Shown here: piece by piece, positions 36,743 through 45,603 of the stretch
How the letters are laid out: each line of letters begins with the position of its first letter
Numbering within the stretch: the first letter of the stretch is position 1
Assembly: GCA_963750715.1 (NCBI GenBank)
Contig: CAVVRP010000012.1
Coordinates: forward strand, 930,001-994,000
Length of the DNA stretch: 64,000 nucleotides
Direction: 5' to 3'
Source: JAGVSR01 sp963750715
GTDB taxonomy: Bacteria; Pseudomonadota; Alphaproteobacteria; Rhizobiales; Hyphomicrobiaceae
The notes under the pieces: model-generated
The model's database searches: none
What the model was told of the DNA's origin: nothing
What the model saw: the letters and a program-made list of their open reading frames with translations, nothing else
Translations under genes and position numbers: made by a program

Positions 36743-39002
36743 ATGCACGACGGCGAAATCATAGATGGCGAAACAGGCGGCGCGTTCAGCCTCGAACGTG
36801 CTATGTCCGCTGTGCGCCGCCGCCTGCACATCGTGGCGCTCGTAGGCGGACTGTGCACCGGCGTCGCTATTGCCATCGTCATGCTGCTGCCCAACCGCTA
36901 CGATGCTTCGTCCGTCGTGCAGATCGACCCGCGCAAGAAGACGATCTCCAATATGGAGAGCGTGCTGGCCGACCTGCAGGCGGATTCGGCCACTGTCGAT
37001 AGTGAAGTCGAGATCATAAAGTCGCGATCCGTTGCGCTGAAGGTTATCGACATTCTTGGCTTGCGCCAGGATGCGGAATTCACAAGTCCCACTGGTCTGG
37101 GCCAGCTGTTGCGGCTGTTCGGCCTGAAAGACGACAACGCCGCTCAGCCGGAGCAGCCGCACCCCAACAAAGCCGGCACGGATCCGATCGCCAACCTGCT
37201 GGGTTCTTCCAAACCCGGGGCAACGCAGCCTGAGCGCGACGAAGTCGCGGCGACATTCTATGACCGGCTGAAGGTCGCCCGCGTCCGCTCCACGCTGCTG
37301 ATCGATATTCGTTTTTCTTCGGCCGACCCGGTGAAGGCGGCACGCATCGCCAATACGATCGCCGAGGTCTATCTCGCAGATCAACTGGCTGAAAAGAAGC
37401 ATGCGGCCGGATTTGCATCCGGCGCTCTCGACACCAAGCTGACGGAACTTCGCACCCAGGTCTCGGATGCGGAACGCAAGGTCGCCCAGTTCAAGGCCGA
37501 CAATAACATCTTCGATTCCGAAGGCACTATACTGTCGGAAAAGCAGCTCGCCCGGCACATGGAACAGGCCGTAATGGCGCGCAATGCCACGGCAGAGGCG
37601 CGCGCAAAGTACGAGCAGGTCCTTCGCCTCGCGCGTGATGGCGAAAGCAGCGGCTCGATTGCCGAGGTGCTCGAAAGCAATACCGTGCGCCAGATGAAGG
37701 AAGACCTCGGCAAGGCCACCCAGCGCGTCGCCGAGCTTTCGACGAAGTACGGCCCGCGCCATCCGGAAATGCTGAAGATCCACGCCGAAGTCGCGGAAGT
37801 ACAGGGCCGGCTCGATGCCGAGATCAACCGACTGCTGGCGAACCTGCGCAACAAGTTTCAGGAAGCGGAGGCCAAGGAGCGCCAGTTGAACGCCGGACTG
37901 ACCACGCTGAAAGAGGAAGAGGCCGCCACCAAAGAAGTCAGCGTCAAGCTGAAAGAGCTGGAAAGCGAGGCAACAACCTCCAAGCAATTGTTCGATGCGT
38001 TGCTGGCGCGCTTCAAGCAGACCGCCGAAACAGCCGACCTGCAATTGCCCGACGCACGGATCATCGAGACCGCCGACGTACCGCTCTATCCTGCTGCCCC
38101 CAAACGCAAACAGATCGTCCTTGTGGCACTGATCGCCAGTCTTCTGGCCGGCATCGGCATCGCGCTGGTGCTCGAGTTCGCGACGCCGGGCGTGAGCGAG
38201 GGGGAAGACGTGGAACGCGCTCTAAATGTCGCGCATTTGGCGTCCGTTCCCGAAATCAACGATCCCCACCTTATCGGGCTGGACGCGGCGCGCCTGGTTC
38301 GCCTCGTCGTCGCCGAGCCGCACGGCATCTTCGCCGAAACCATTCGTGGCATTCGCCGGGAGATGGACGTTCGGCGCCGGCCCGGTTCGGCGCAGGTGAT
38401 CCTCGTCTCGTCGAGCCTGCCCAACGAAGGTTCCGACCTGATCGCCTCCAATCTAGCGCATCACTACGCTCTCACTGGCAACCGGGTGCTTCTGATCGAT
38501 GGCGATTTGCGCCGTGGACCGTTGACGCGCCGGCTTGCGCCCCAGCGCAACATGGGTCTTCTGGAAGTTCTGTCTCGCGGCCTCGATCTTGGTCAGGCCT
38601 TGCTGCACGATCAATCGACCGGGCTGCACTTCCTTCCGGCCATGAGCCCGAACTCCTCTCGATCTCTCGAGACCCGAGCTGCTGGCCTCGCGTGAGATGG
38701 CCATGCTGATGGCGGGTCTGCGACGGCAGTTCGACACGATCCTCATCGAAGCGCCACCGCTTCTGCCGGTCGTCGACGGGCGTGTCCTTGCCGACTATGC
38801 CGATCACATTGCTTTCGTCATGACGTGGCGGAAGACCCCCAAGCAGCTCGCCAAGAGGGCGCTTGCCGCCCTCGGACACAATCAGCCGAAGGTTGCCGGC
38901 GTCGTCATCAACAGCGTCGATCAAGATGCGCTGGCCGACAGTCATGGCCTTGGCACCGCATTCGGACTTCCCGCGCCCGCGGCAACCCAGCGCGCCGCAT
39001 AA
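36743..39002 (+). pseudogene. Wzc/ExoP-like chain-length protein, frame-broken, degenerate kinase
   Basis: The first frame gives 650 residues. It holds an N-terminal Wzz domain with TM1 (LHIVALVGGLCTGVAIAIVM), long coiled coils (about 210-430), the GNVR-type segment and TM2 (IVLVALIASLLAGIGIALVL), then the kinase domain. At about 38655-38665 one extra base breaks the frame. The expected PELLASREMAMLMAGLRRQF continues in the next frame to 39002. The ATP site is also abnormal: Walker A reads LPNEGSDLIASNLA where relatives have GKS/GKT, Walker B reads ILIEAPP rather than IIDTPP, and there is no C-terminal Tyr cluster. Chain-length control may survive; kinase activity is doubtful. Confidence 0.82.
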
Positions 39003-39037
39003 AAGGCACGATGAAACAGTGCGAATTCAATCAAAGT

Positions 39038-39056
39038 TTAGATTGTTACGATCTAA
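39038..39056. promoter_or_regulatory. Inverted repeat before the glycosylphosphotransferase gene
   Basis: TTAGAT-N7-ATCTAA, a perfect 6-bp inverted repeat, lies in an AT-rich 118-nt gap that also contains a 35-codon ORF (39011-39118) with no recognisable family. It may be an operator or promoter element for the downstream genes. Confidence 0.35.
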
Positions 39057-39120
39057 TCGCAGAGCATCAGGTTGAGCTTAGCCGCTCGTTTACATCCTGT
39101 CGGCGCGTACCGGAGTAGAC

Positions 39121-40596
39121 ATGACGACCCCAGCCAAAGCCGACATCGATGCCGACGAATTCCCGGTATCTGCGTCGACAGCTAAGCAACCGAAAGTGTG
39201 GTCGCGCAGAATTGCCGCGGATCTCGTCGGTATCGCCGACCTAGCCGCCGTGATCGGCGGCAGCATGTTGCCGGCCATCATTTATGCCCAGGCGGGCGGC
39301 TTCGTCACCGACTGGACGCTCTTCCTGCAATCGGGGTTCGTCGCCGCCATCGTGACCCATATGCTTCTGCGCCTGTGGGGCATGTACGATGCGGCCCGGA
39401 TCCACGATCTGCCTTTGCACCCTGAACGGCTGATGGCTGCCGCCGTGATTGGCATCGCCCTGGTCTCGGGCCTTGGGTTGCCTCACGCGCTGCGTGAAGG
39501 CCACATGTGGATCTGGTTCGCCGTCGCACTGTCGGGAAGCTACACGCTGCTGCTGCTGGTGCGTACCATCGCTCATCCGCTACTGACGTATCTGACGACG
39601 CGCGGCCGCTTCGACACGCGCATCGCGGTGTTCGGCGCCGGCCACATCGCGCGCCGCGTTTCGGAACATCTGTCGCGCGCCGAAGCCGGCGTTCGCTTCG
39701 TCGGCGTCTATGACGATCGCCTCGGCATCAACCGCCTCGCCGCCGAGGGCCTGACGGTCAGCGGCAAACTCGAAGATCTGGTCGCGCACGCCCGCAAGGA
39801 ACATCTCGACCAGATCATCATAGCCCTGCCGCAGTCGGCCGACCGGCGCATCGCGGACGTAGCCCGCAAGCTCGAGCAGCTTCCTGTCAGCATTCACATC
39901 GTCACCCACATCGCGTCCGACCTCGTCGAGGTTGGCCCGGCCCACAAGGTCTCCGCTATCGGCACCGTCGGCCTGATGGACGTCAAGAAGAAGCCGCTGT
40001 CGGACTGGGCCGCCGTTTCCAAGCGCCTGGAGGATGTCCTCCTAGGAACGGCGCTGCTGATCGTCGCGTTGCCTCTCTTCCCGATCATCGGGCTCGCCAT
40101 CAAGCTCGACAGCAGCGGCCCTGTGTTTTTCTCGCAGCGCCGCCGCGGACTGAACCAGGCCGTGTTCCCCATGTATAAATTCCGCACAATGCACGTCCTG
40201 GAAGACGGGGATGATCTGCGACAGGCAACCCGCAACGATGAGCGCGTCACGCGCGTTGGCCGCATTCTGCGCCGCACGAGCATGGACGAGCTGCCCCAGC
40301 TCTTCAACGTACTCAAAGGTGAGATGTCGCTGGTTGGCCCGCGCCCTCATGCGATCGCCCATGACGATCGGCTGGGCGAGATGATTGAGAGCTACGTCAA
40401 CCGACATCAGGTCGTGCCGGGCATGACTGGACTGGCTCAGGTCAGCGGACTGCGCGGCGCAACGAGCGAGGCCGGTTCCGCCGAAGCCCGCGTCATCGCC
40501 GACATCCACTACATCCGCAACTGGTCGCTGTGGCTTGATCTCAGTATCCTGACACAGACCACCTGGGCGGTGATCACGGGCAAGAACGCCCACTGA
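39121..40596 (+). CDS. Undecaprenyl-phosphate glycosylphosphotransferase (initiating)
   Basis: This 491-residue polyprenyl glycosylphosphotransferase is of the WcaJ type. It has four to five N-terminal membrane helices (to about residue 155), a Rossmann-like CoA-binding domain (IAVFGAGHIARRVSEHL) and a further helix near ALLIVALPLFPIIGLAIKL. The C-terminal catalytic domain has SSGPVFFSQRRRG, MYKFRTM, RRTSMDELPQLFNVLKGEMS and LVGPRPHAIAHD. It puts the first sugar phosphate on the lipid carrier at the inner membrane, starting repeat-unit synthesis for the adjacent export machinery. Confidence 0.93.
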   Translation: MTTPAKADIDADEFPVSASTAKQPKVWSRRIAADLVGIADLAAVIGGSMLPAIIYAQAGGFVTDWTLFLQSGFVAAIVTHMLLRLWGMYDAARIHDLPLHPERLMAAAVIGIALVSGLGLPHALREGHMWIWFAVALSGSYTLLLLVRTIAHPLLTYLTTRGRFDTRIAVFGAGHIARRVSEHLSRAEAGVRFVGVYDDRLGINRLAAEGLTVSGKLEDLVAHARKEHLDQIIIALPQSADRRIADVARKLEQLPVSIHIVTHIASDLVEVGPAHKVSAIGTVGLMDVKKKPLSDWAAVSKRLEDVLLGTALLIVALPLFPIIGLAIKLDSSGPVFFSQRRRGLNQAVFPMYKFRTMHVLEDGDDLRQATRNDERVTRVGRILRRTSMDELPQLFNVLKGEMSLVGPRPHAIAHDDRLGEMIESYVNRHQVVPGMTGLAQVSGLRGATSEAGSAEARVIADIHYIRNWSLWLDLSILTQTTWAVITGKNAH

Positions 40597-40664
40597 CAGC
40601 AAGCGGTGTTCGAGTGATGGCTCCGATCGCGCCTCGCCGAACGAACCGGGTAAGGTGAACGGCC

Positions 40665-42011
40665 ATGATCCGCGCCCTGCAAAAAACACCCGGACCGATC
40701 ATTTTCGTGATCCTGAGTTTTCTGTGTCCGACGGAGTTGTCCGTTTTCGTCGCCGACATGCGGCTGCCACCGCACCGCATCGCCCTGCTGATGCTGTTTC
40801 CGTTTGTGCTGATGCGTCTGCTGGGACGGCCCGATATCCACGTTCGGTCTTTCGACATCATGATGGCGTTGTTCGCCTCGTGGCTCCTTCTCGTCTATGA
40901 CTACCACGGTGCCAGTGACCCGAGCGGGCTCGTCTACGGCGGTTCGCTGGCGCTTGAAAGCCTCGGCGGTTACCTCGTGGCACGCGCCTACGTCCGCGAC
41001 GCAGAGACCTGCACCGCCGTTCTGAAGGTCATGATGGGGGCGATCGCCGTGTCGGCGCTGATCGCGCTGCCCGAAACGCTGCTGGGCCAGAACTTCGCCC
41101 ATGACGTGCTGCAGGTGCTCACGGGTTATCATCATCCGACTGGCATCGAGGCGCGCATGGGGCTCACCCGCGCTTACGGTACGTTCGACCACCCCATCCA
41201 CTACGGCACGTTCTGCGCCGCGCTGCTGGCGCTGCTCTGGTTCGCCGACCGGCGGCTGGCGGTGCGCCGCCGGCGCGCCGCGCTGGTCATCGGCGCCACG
41301 GTTCTTGGCATGTCGGCGGCGCCCTTGCTGTGCATTTTCCTGCAAAGCGCTTTGATGATCTGGGAGCGGGTAACGCGAACCGTACCGATGCGGACGGCGC
41401 TGACCGTCGTCGCGATCATCGGCCTCTACATCGGCGCCACGCTGGTCTCGGACCGCTCGCCGATCAATTTCATCGCCACCGGGCTGACCTTCAATTCATG
41501 GACCGGCTTTTACCGCCTCCAGATCTGGGAGCACGGTTTGGACAACGTGTGGGGCAGTCCGTGGATCGGCATCGGCCTGGCCGAGTGGAATCGCCCGGCC
41601 TGGATGGTGTCGTCGACCGTCGACGCCTTCTGGCTGGTCACGGCGATGCGCAGCGGCATCCCCTCGTTCCTGCTGCTCGCCTGCGCCATCGGCTTGCTGG
41701 TGCGCGCGGTCGTGCTCCGCGGCTGCCGAACGCGTGACGAAGCCGTGCGGCGGCTGTCGAAGGGTTGGATGATCTCGTTGATCGCTCTGTGCCTGGTCGG
41801 CACGACGGTGCACTTCTGGAATGTGCTGCACGCCTACTTCTTCTTCTTCCTCGGCCTCGCCGGATGGATCGCCAATCCAGCGCGGTCCAAGGCTGCGTCG
41901 AAAGCGAAGGTCGCGGACGGGCAAGGTCCGCACGCCAGGCATCAGGCAGCATATCTCGCGGCGGCCTACGCAGACTTGAACTTCCCGGCAGTCACGCCGG
42001 TCGCCCGCTGA
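40665..42011 (+). CDS. O-antigen ligase/polymerase family membrane protein
   Basis: This 448-residue polytopic protein has about ten hydrophobic segments and a large periplasmic loop with the family residues around EARMGLTRAYGTFDHPIHYG and WIGIGLAEWNRPAWMVSSTV. The arrangement resembles Wzy/WaaL-type and ExoQ-like polymerases. It probably polymerises repeat units of the exopolysaccharide in the periplasm. It is last in the cluster, 68 nt after the initiating transferase. No flippase and no further glycosyltransferase is encoded in this window. Confidence 0.82.
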   Translation: MIRALQKTPGPIIFVILSFLCPTELSVFVADMRLPPHRIALLMLFPFVLMRLLGRPDIHVRSFDIMMALFASWLLLVYDYHGASDPSGLVYGGSLALESLGGYLVARAYVRDAETCTAVLKVMMGAIAVSALIALPETLLGQNFAHDVLQVLTGYHHPTGIEARMGLTRAYGTFDHPIHYGTFCAALLALLWFADRRLAVRRRRAALVIGATVLGMSAAPLLCIFLQSALMIWERVTRTVPMRTALTVVAIIGLYIGATLVSDRSPINFIATGLTFNSWTGFYRLQIWEHGLDNVWGSPWIGIGLAEWNRPAWMVSSTVDAFWLVTAMRSGIPSFLLLACAIGLLVRAVVLRGCRTRDEAVRRLSKGWMISLIALCLVGTTVHFWNVLHAYFFFFLGLAGWIANPARSKAASKAKVADGQGPHARHQAAYLAAAYADLNFPAVTPVAR

Positions 42012-42027
42012 TCCGGGAGATTTCGTT

Positions 42028-42723
42028 TTATTTCTTGCGGAACTGATCGAGCCGCACGATTTGCGCGCCCGGTACAGCGGTGGGCTTGCCGGCGCCTTCG
42101 GCTTCGGTAGTGGGCTCGGCTGTTTCCGGTGGCGTCGCCGGACCGGCAGCCCTCGGGGCATTGAGTGCGACCGGCTTCAGCGGATCGTTGCCCGACCTCG
42201 AGGCTGGGATGATCTCGGGTGCCGCATTGGCGACGTCGCGGTCGGCGCGCGGCTTACGCGGCGCGCGCGGCTTTTTCGGCTGAGGCGCGCGGCCGGATGC
42301 CGAACGCAGGTCGTCGGTATCCATGTCGCCGGTTGTCGCCGACCGTCCATCGGGGCCCATACCGGCCGCGTCGTCGAACTGAAGTCCGTAGCGAACCGAG
42401 GGATCGAAGAAAACCTTGATCGCAGCGAACGGCACGACGAGCCGCTCGGGGATGCCGTCGAATGTCAGCTTCACCTCGAAGCGATCCTCGGCCACTGCGA
42501 GATCCCAGAAACGATGCTGCAGCACGATCGTCATCTCGTTCGGATACTTTTCCTTCAGCCGCTTCGACAGGCTTACGCCCGGCGCGCCGGTATCGAACGA
42601 GATATAGAAATGGTGGTCGCCGGGTAACCCGGACTTGGCGACGCCCGAGATCACGCTTCGAACGAGACCGCGCATGGCTTCCTGCGCGAGGGCCTCGTAG
42701 TCGATGGTCTGCCCCGTGGTCAT
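42028..42723 (-). CDS. sspB: ClpXP adaptor SspB (alphaproteobacterial type)
   Basis: This 231-residue protein has an N-terminal substrate-binding domain (about 1-120) with LVRSVISGVAKSGLPGDHHF, YPNEMTIVLQHRFWDL and FEVKLTFDGIPERLVVPFAA. A long disordered Pro/Ala-rich linker follows, and the C-terminus QIVRLDQFRKK corresponds to the ClpX-binding tail. SspB captures ssrA-tagged proteins and delivers them to ClpXP. The ssrA RNA gene lies immediately upstream on the same strand, an attractive functional pairing. Confidence 0.92.
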   Translation of the reverse strand: MTTGQTIDYEALAQEAMRGLVRSVISGVAKSGLPGDHHFYISFDTGAPGVSLSKRLKEKYPNEMTIVLQHRFWDLAVAEDRFEVKLTFDGIPERLVVPFAAIKVFFDPSVRYGLQFDDAAGMGPDGRSATTGDMDTDDLRSASGRAPQPKKPRAPRKPRADRDVANAAPEIIPASRSGNDPLKPVALNAPRAAGPATPPETAEPTTEAEGAGKPTAVPGAQIVRLDQFRKK

Positions 42724-42796
42724 TCCCTGCTGCTTGCGTCCCGTTTGACTTGTCTCCGCCTGTCCGTCTCGCGCCCACGGCTACGCCGTTCAAGCG

Positions 42797-43128
42797 AAAG
42801 TGGAGGGCTTCTGTTGCCCGGTGCCCTCCGGACCGCGCCTAGCCCGGCTAGGGGCTAGGGCTTCTTAGTTCAGGCTTTCGCGCCGCATTACGCAGCGAGA
42901 GCAGCCTCAGCATAGTTGTCATTGGCAACTATTCTGAATGACCCGATAACGGCGGTATCATGCCGAGCAAAAGCGTGCCCTTTACACCCTCGTCGATCCT
43001 ATTTCGCCCCCATCAGATACCACCCGAAACGCGGTCTGGTGGTATGTGGTGGAGGCGCCGGGTACCGCCCCCGGGTCCGAACGGTTTATTACGACAGCCA
43101 TTTATCGCTATAGCCGGACGAATCCGGC
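42797..43128 (-). ncRNA. ssrA: Two-piece (circularly permuted) tmRNA
   Basis: Read on the minus strand, the acceptor piece comes first and ends in CGCCTCC-A-CCA at 43047. A ~35-nt spacer (43046-43012) with an ATACCACC/GGTGGTAT hairpin follows. The coding piece begins GGGGGCGAAATAGGATCGAC at 43011, and GGGGGCG pairs with CGCCTCC to rebuild the acceptor stem. The tag frame at 42926-42888 encodes ANDNYAEAALAA and a TAA stop, preceded by the usual ATAGTT. The coding piece ends with the GGAGGGC ... GCCCTCC pseudoknot-type element (42829-42802). Both outer ends are approximate. It rescues stalled ribosomes and marks the product for ClpXP. Confidence 0.93.
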
Positions 43129-43238
43129 ACTAGGAATATAGGCTGCCGGTAGGCGAAAGGAAAGCCTGGGGCTTCAGGTGCTTCGCCACGCTGCCGCAGG
43201 TTGCGTCAAGCTATCGTAATGACAAGGTGATCACCAAG

Positions 43239-44054
43239 ATGACGAGCGAGACCTTGTCGACCCTGGATCCGGCGCCCCCTCTGCTTTTTTCGGGCAAACA
43301 GAAGTATGTACCCCGGTCACCTTGGGGGTCGTTCACCGCCCTGCTGGTCACGGCCGCGATCTTTGGCGGGCAACTGATCGGCGTGCTTGTGGCCGCCTTA
43401 TTCGTTCTTGCCCGGGCGCATTACGGCGGGGTGTCCCCAGACTTTTCAGTCCAGACTGTTTTGTCCCTGACAACCCCGACCGGCGTCGCCATCATGCTCG
43501 CCTCGCAGCTGACCTCCGTCGTGCTGGTGTGGCTGTTCGCCAACCGGGCGGGGATGCGCGACGACGTCCTGCGGCTCAATCCGCCCAAACCGACCTGGAC
43601 GGCCTGCCTCGTTGGCGGGATCCTGGTCGTCGCGCTGACCGGCGCCGTCGAACTGGTGCTCTACGGCATTCTGGATGCAGACCTGTTCACTGACACGAAG
43701 TGGCTCGTCGAAGGCCTGCGCTCGAGCGTCTGGTGGGGCACCGTCATCGCTGCCGTCGTTCTTGCGCCGCTATGGGAGGAACTGACGTTCCGCGGTTTTC
43801 TGCTTTCTGCACTGGCGCAGACGCGGCTCGGTTTCTGGGGTGGCGCATTGATATCGAACGTGCTTTGGACATCACTACACGCCACGTACTCCATTCCGGG
43901 ATTGGCAAGCGTATTCACGGCCGGGTTGGTGCTGTCCTGGCTTATGTGGCGCACGGGCTCGATCCGCGCGCCAATCATTGCGCACGGGTTCGCCAACCTG
44001 ATCGCACTGGTGTTCACGATTACGTTCGCACCCGGCGTTCCGATACCGGCGTGA
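43239..44054 (+). CDS. CPBP-family intramembrane metalloprotease
   Basis: This is a membrane protein of about 271 residues (ATG at 43239 with AAGGTG upstream; a GTG at 43227 is also in frame). About seven hydrophobic segments are present. The CPBP/Abi catalytic signatures are intact: the Glu-Glu-x3-Arg motif in EELTFRGFLLSAL, His in LWTSLHATYS and His in APIIAHGFANL. Relatives process prenylated proteins or act in bacteriocin immunity; the substrate here is unknown. It is divergent from ssrA-sspB and 26 nt before thyA. Confidence 0.85.
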   Translation: MTSETLSTLDPAPPLLFSGKQKYVPRSPWGSFTALLVTAAIFGGQLIGVLVAALFVLARAHYGGVSPDFSVQTVLSLTTPTGVAIMLASQLTSVVLVWLFANRAGMRDDVLRLNPPKPTWTACLVGGILVVALTGAVELVLYGILDADLFTDTKWLVEGLRSSVWWGTVIAAVVLAPLWEELTFRGFLLSALAQTRLGFWGGALISNVLWTSLHATYSIPGLASVFTAGLVLSWLMWRTGSIRAPIIAHGFANLIALVFTITFAPGVPIPA

Positions 44055-44080
44055 ACCAGAGGCCAGTCGGGGCTTGAGGC

Positions 44081-44875
44081 ATGCAGCAATATCTCGATCT
44101 TCTAAGGCGGGTTCGCAACGATGGCGTTCGCAAGACCGACCGCACCGGTACGGGCACGCTGAGTGTGTTCGGGCATCAGATGCGGTTCAATCTCGCTGAC
44201 GGGTTTCCGCTCGTCACGACCAAGAAGCTGCACGTGAAATCGATCATCCATGAACTGATCTGGTTCCTCGCCGGCGACACGAATGTCGCCTACCTGAAAA
44301 AGAACGGCGTCAGGATCTGGGACGAGTGGGCAGGACCCACCGGCGACCTTGGCCCGGTCTACGGCCGTCAGTGGCGATCATGGGCCGCACCCGACGGGCG
44401 CACCATCGACCAGATTGCCGAGGCGGTCGCGTCATTGAAAACCAATCCCGACAGCCGCCGCATCATCGTCACGGCATGGAATCCGGCCGACATTCCCGCG
44501 ATGGCATTGGCGCCGTGCCATTGCCTGTTCCAGTTCTACGTCGCTGACGGGAGGCTCTCTTGCCAGCTCTACCAGCGCTCCGCCGACGTGTTTCTCGGCG
44601 TGCCCTTCAACATCGCGAGCTACGCGCTTCTGACGATGATGATGGCGCATGTCACCGGATTGAAGCCCGGCGACTTCGTGCACACCTTCGGCGACGCGCA
44701 CCTCTATTCGAACCACAATGAGCAGGCCGATCGGCAGCTGTCGCGCGCGCCGCGCCCGCTACCGAGCATGGCGGTCAATCCCGCGGTCGCGTCAATCCTC
44801 GACTTCAGATATGAGGACTTCACCCTGACGGGCTACGATCCCCATCCTCACATCGCAGCGCCCGTGGCGGTGTAG
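44081..44875 (+). CDS. thyA: Thymidylate synthase
   Basis: This 264-residue enzyme is full length. The catalytic Cys is in ALAPCHCLFQFYV, folate- and dUMP-binding blocks are GPVYGRQWRSW and QRSADVFLGVPFNIASYALL, and the C-terminus ends in IAAPVAV as usual. It methylates dUMP to dTMP, turning methylene-tetrahydrofolate into dihydrofolate. The downstream folA gene regenerates tetrahydrofolate, 21 nt after the stop. Confidence 0.97.
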   Translation: MQQYLDLLRRVRNDGVRKTDRTGTGTLSVFGHQMRFNLADGFPLVTTKKLHVKSIIHELIWFLAGDTNVAYLKKNGVRIWDEWAGPTGDLGPVYGRQWRSWAAPDGRTIDQIAEAVASLKTNPDSRRIIVTAWNPADIPAMALAPCHCLFQFYVADGRLSCQLYQRSADVFLGVPFNIASYALLTMMMAHVTGLKPGDFVHTFGDAHLYSNHNEQADRQLSRAPRPLPSMAVNPAVASILDFRYEDFTLTGYDPHPHIAAPVAV

Positions 44876-44896
44876 CTAGACGGTTTCCAGGATCTC

Positions 44897-45433
44897 ATGG
44901 TCACGATCTCATTCGTCGTCGCGGTCGCTAAGAACGGGGTCATCGGCGCGGGCGGCCGCCTGCCGTGGCGGCACTCATCTGACCTCAAGACGTTTCGGCG
45001 GCTGACGATCGGCAAGCCGGTCGTCATGGGCCGCAAAACCTTTCAGTCGCTGAGGAACCCTCTGGATGGCCGCGATAACATTGTCATCACGCGCGATCCG
45101 CATTTCACGCCCGGCGGCGTCTCGGTGTTCGATAATGTTGCAGATGCCCTCATGCTGGCACGGGCGCTGGCGCGAACCAGTGGGAGCGACGAGGTCATGA
45201 TCATCGGCGGGGCCGAACTTTACAGCGCGACATTGCCGCTTGCCGACCGGATCTACTGGACCGAAGTCGACGCCGAGCCCCAGGGCGACACCTATTTTCC
45301 GGCGTTTGAGCGGGAAGCCTGGCACGAGGTGTCGTGCGAGCCGCTGCCACGGGGCGAAAAGGACGACCACGCAGCCGTCTTAAGGATCCTCGAGCGCCGG
45401 AAGCCGGATTTCTCAACCGGTGAACGATCTTGA
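44897..45433 (+). CDS. folA: Dihydrofolate reductase
   Basis: This 178-residue enzyme has the standard elements: VVAVAKNGVIGAGGRLPWRH with the active-site region, LKTFRRLTIGKPVVMGRKTF, and the NADPH-binding EVMIIGGAELYSATLPLADR. The catalytic acid, usually Asp or Glu in the helix after LPW, corresponds to the Asp in SSDLKTF. It reduces dihydrofolate produced by ThyA. Start ATG at 44897. Confidence 0.95.
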   Translation: MVTISFVVAVAKNGVIGAGGRLPWRHSSDLKTFRRLTIGKPVVMGRKTFQSLRNPLDGRDNIVITRDPHFTPGGVSVFDNVADALMLARALARTSGSDEVMIIGGAELYSATLPLADRIYWTEVDAEPQGDTYFPAFEREAWHEVSCEPLPRGEKDDHAAVLRILERRKPDFSTGERS

Positions 45434-45603
45434 ACGAGTGCCACGGCGTACCAATCTACGTCCGGTGCGTTTGCTTAGGGCACCTCCCTGCCCTATAAGC
45501 GGCGAGCCAATCCGGTGGCCGCGCGCCGAGCCGCCATTTTTTGGATGCATTCGCGCAGTCCGCAGTCAAAATACCTAATCAATTCGAGAGGCTCGAACGT
45601 CCT

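Noticed and set aside
36731..38044. 437-codon minus-strand frame over the Wzc-like gene
   Set aside because: Antisense shadow of the coiled-coil region; Leu/Gly/Arg repeats only reflect the sense codons.
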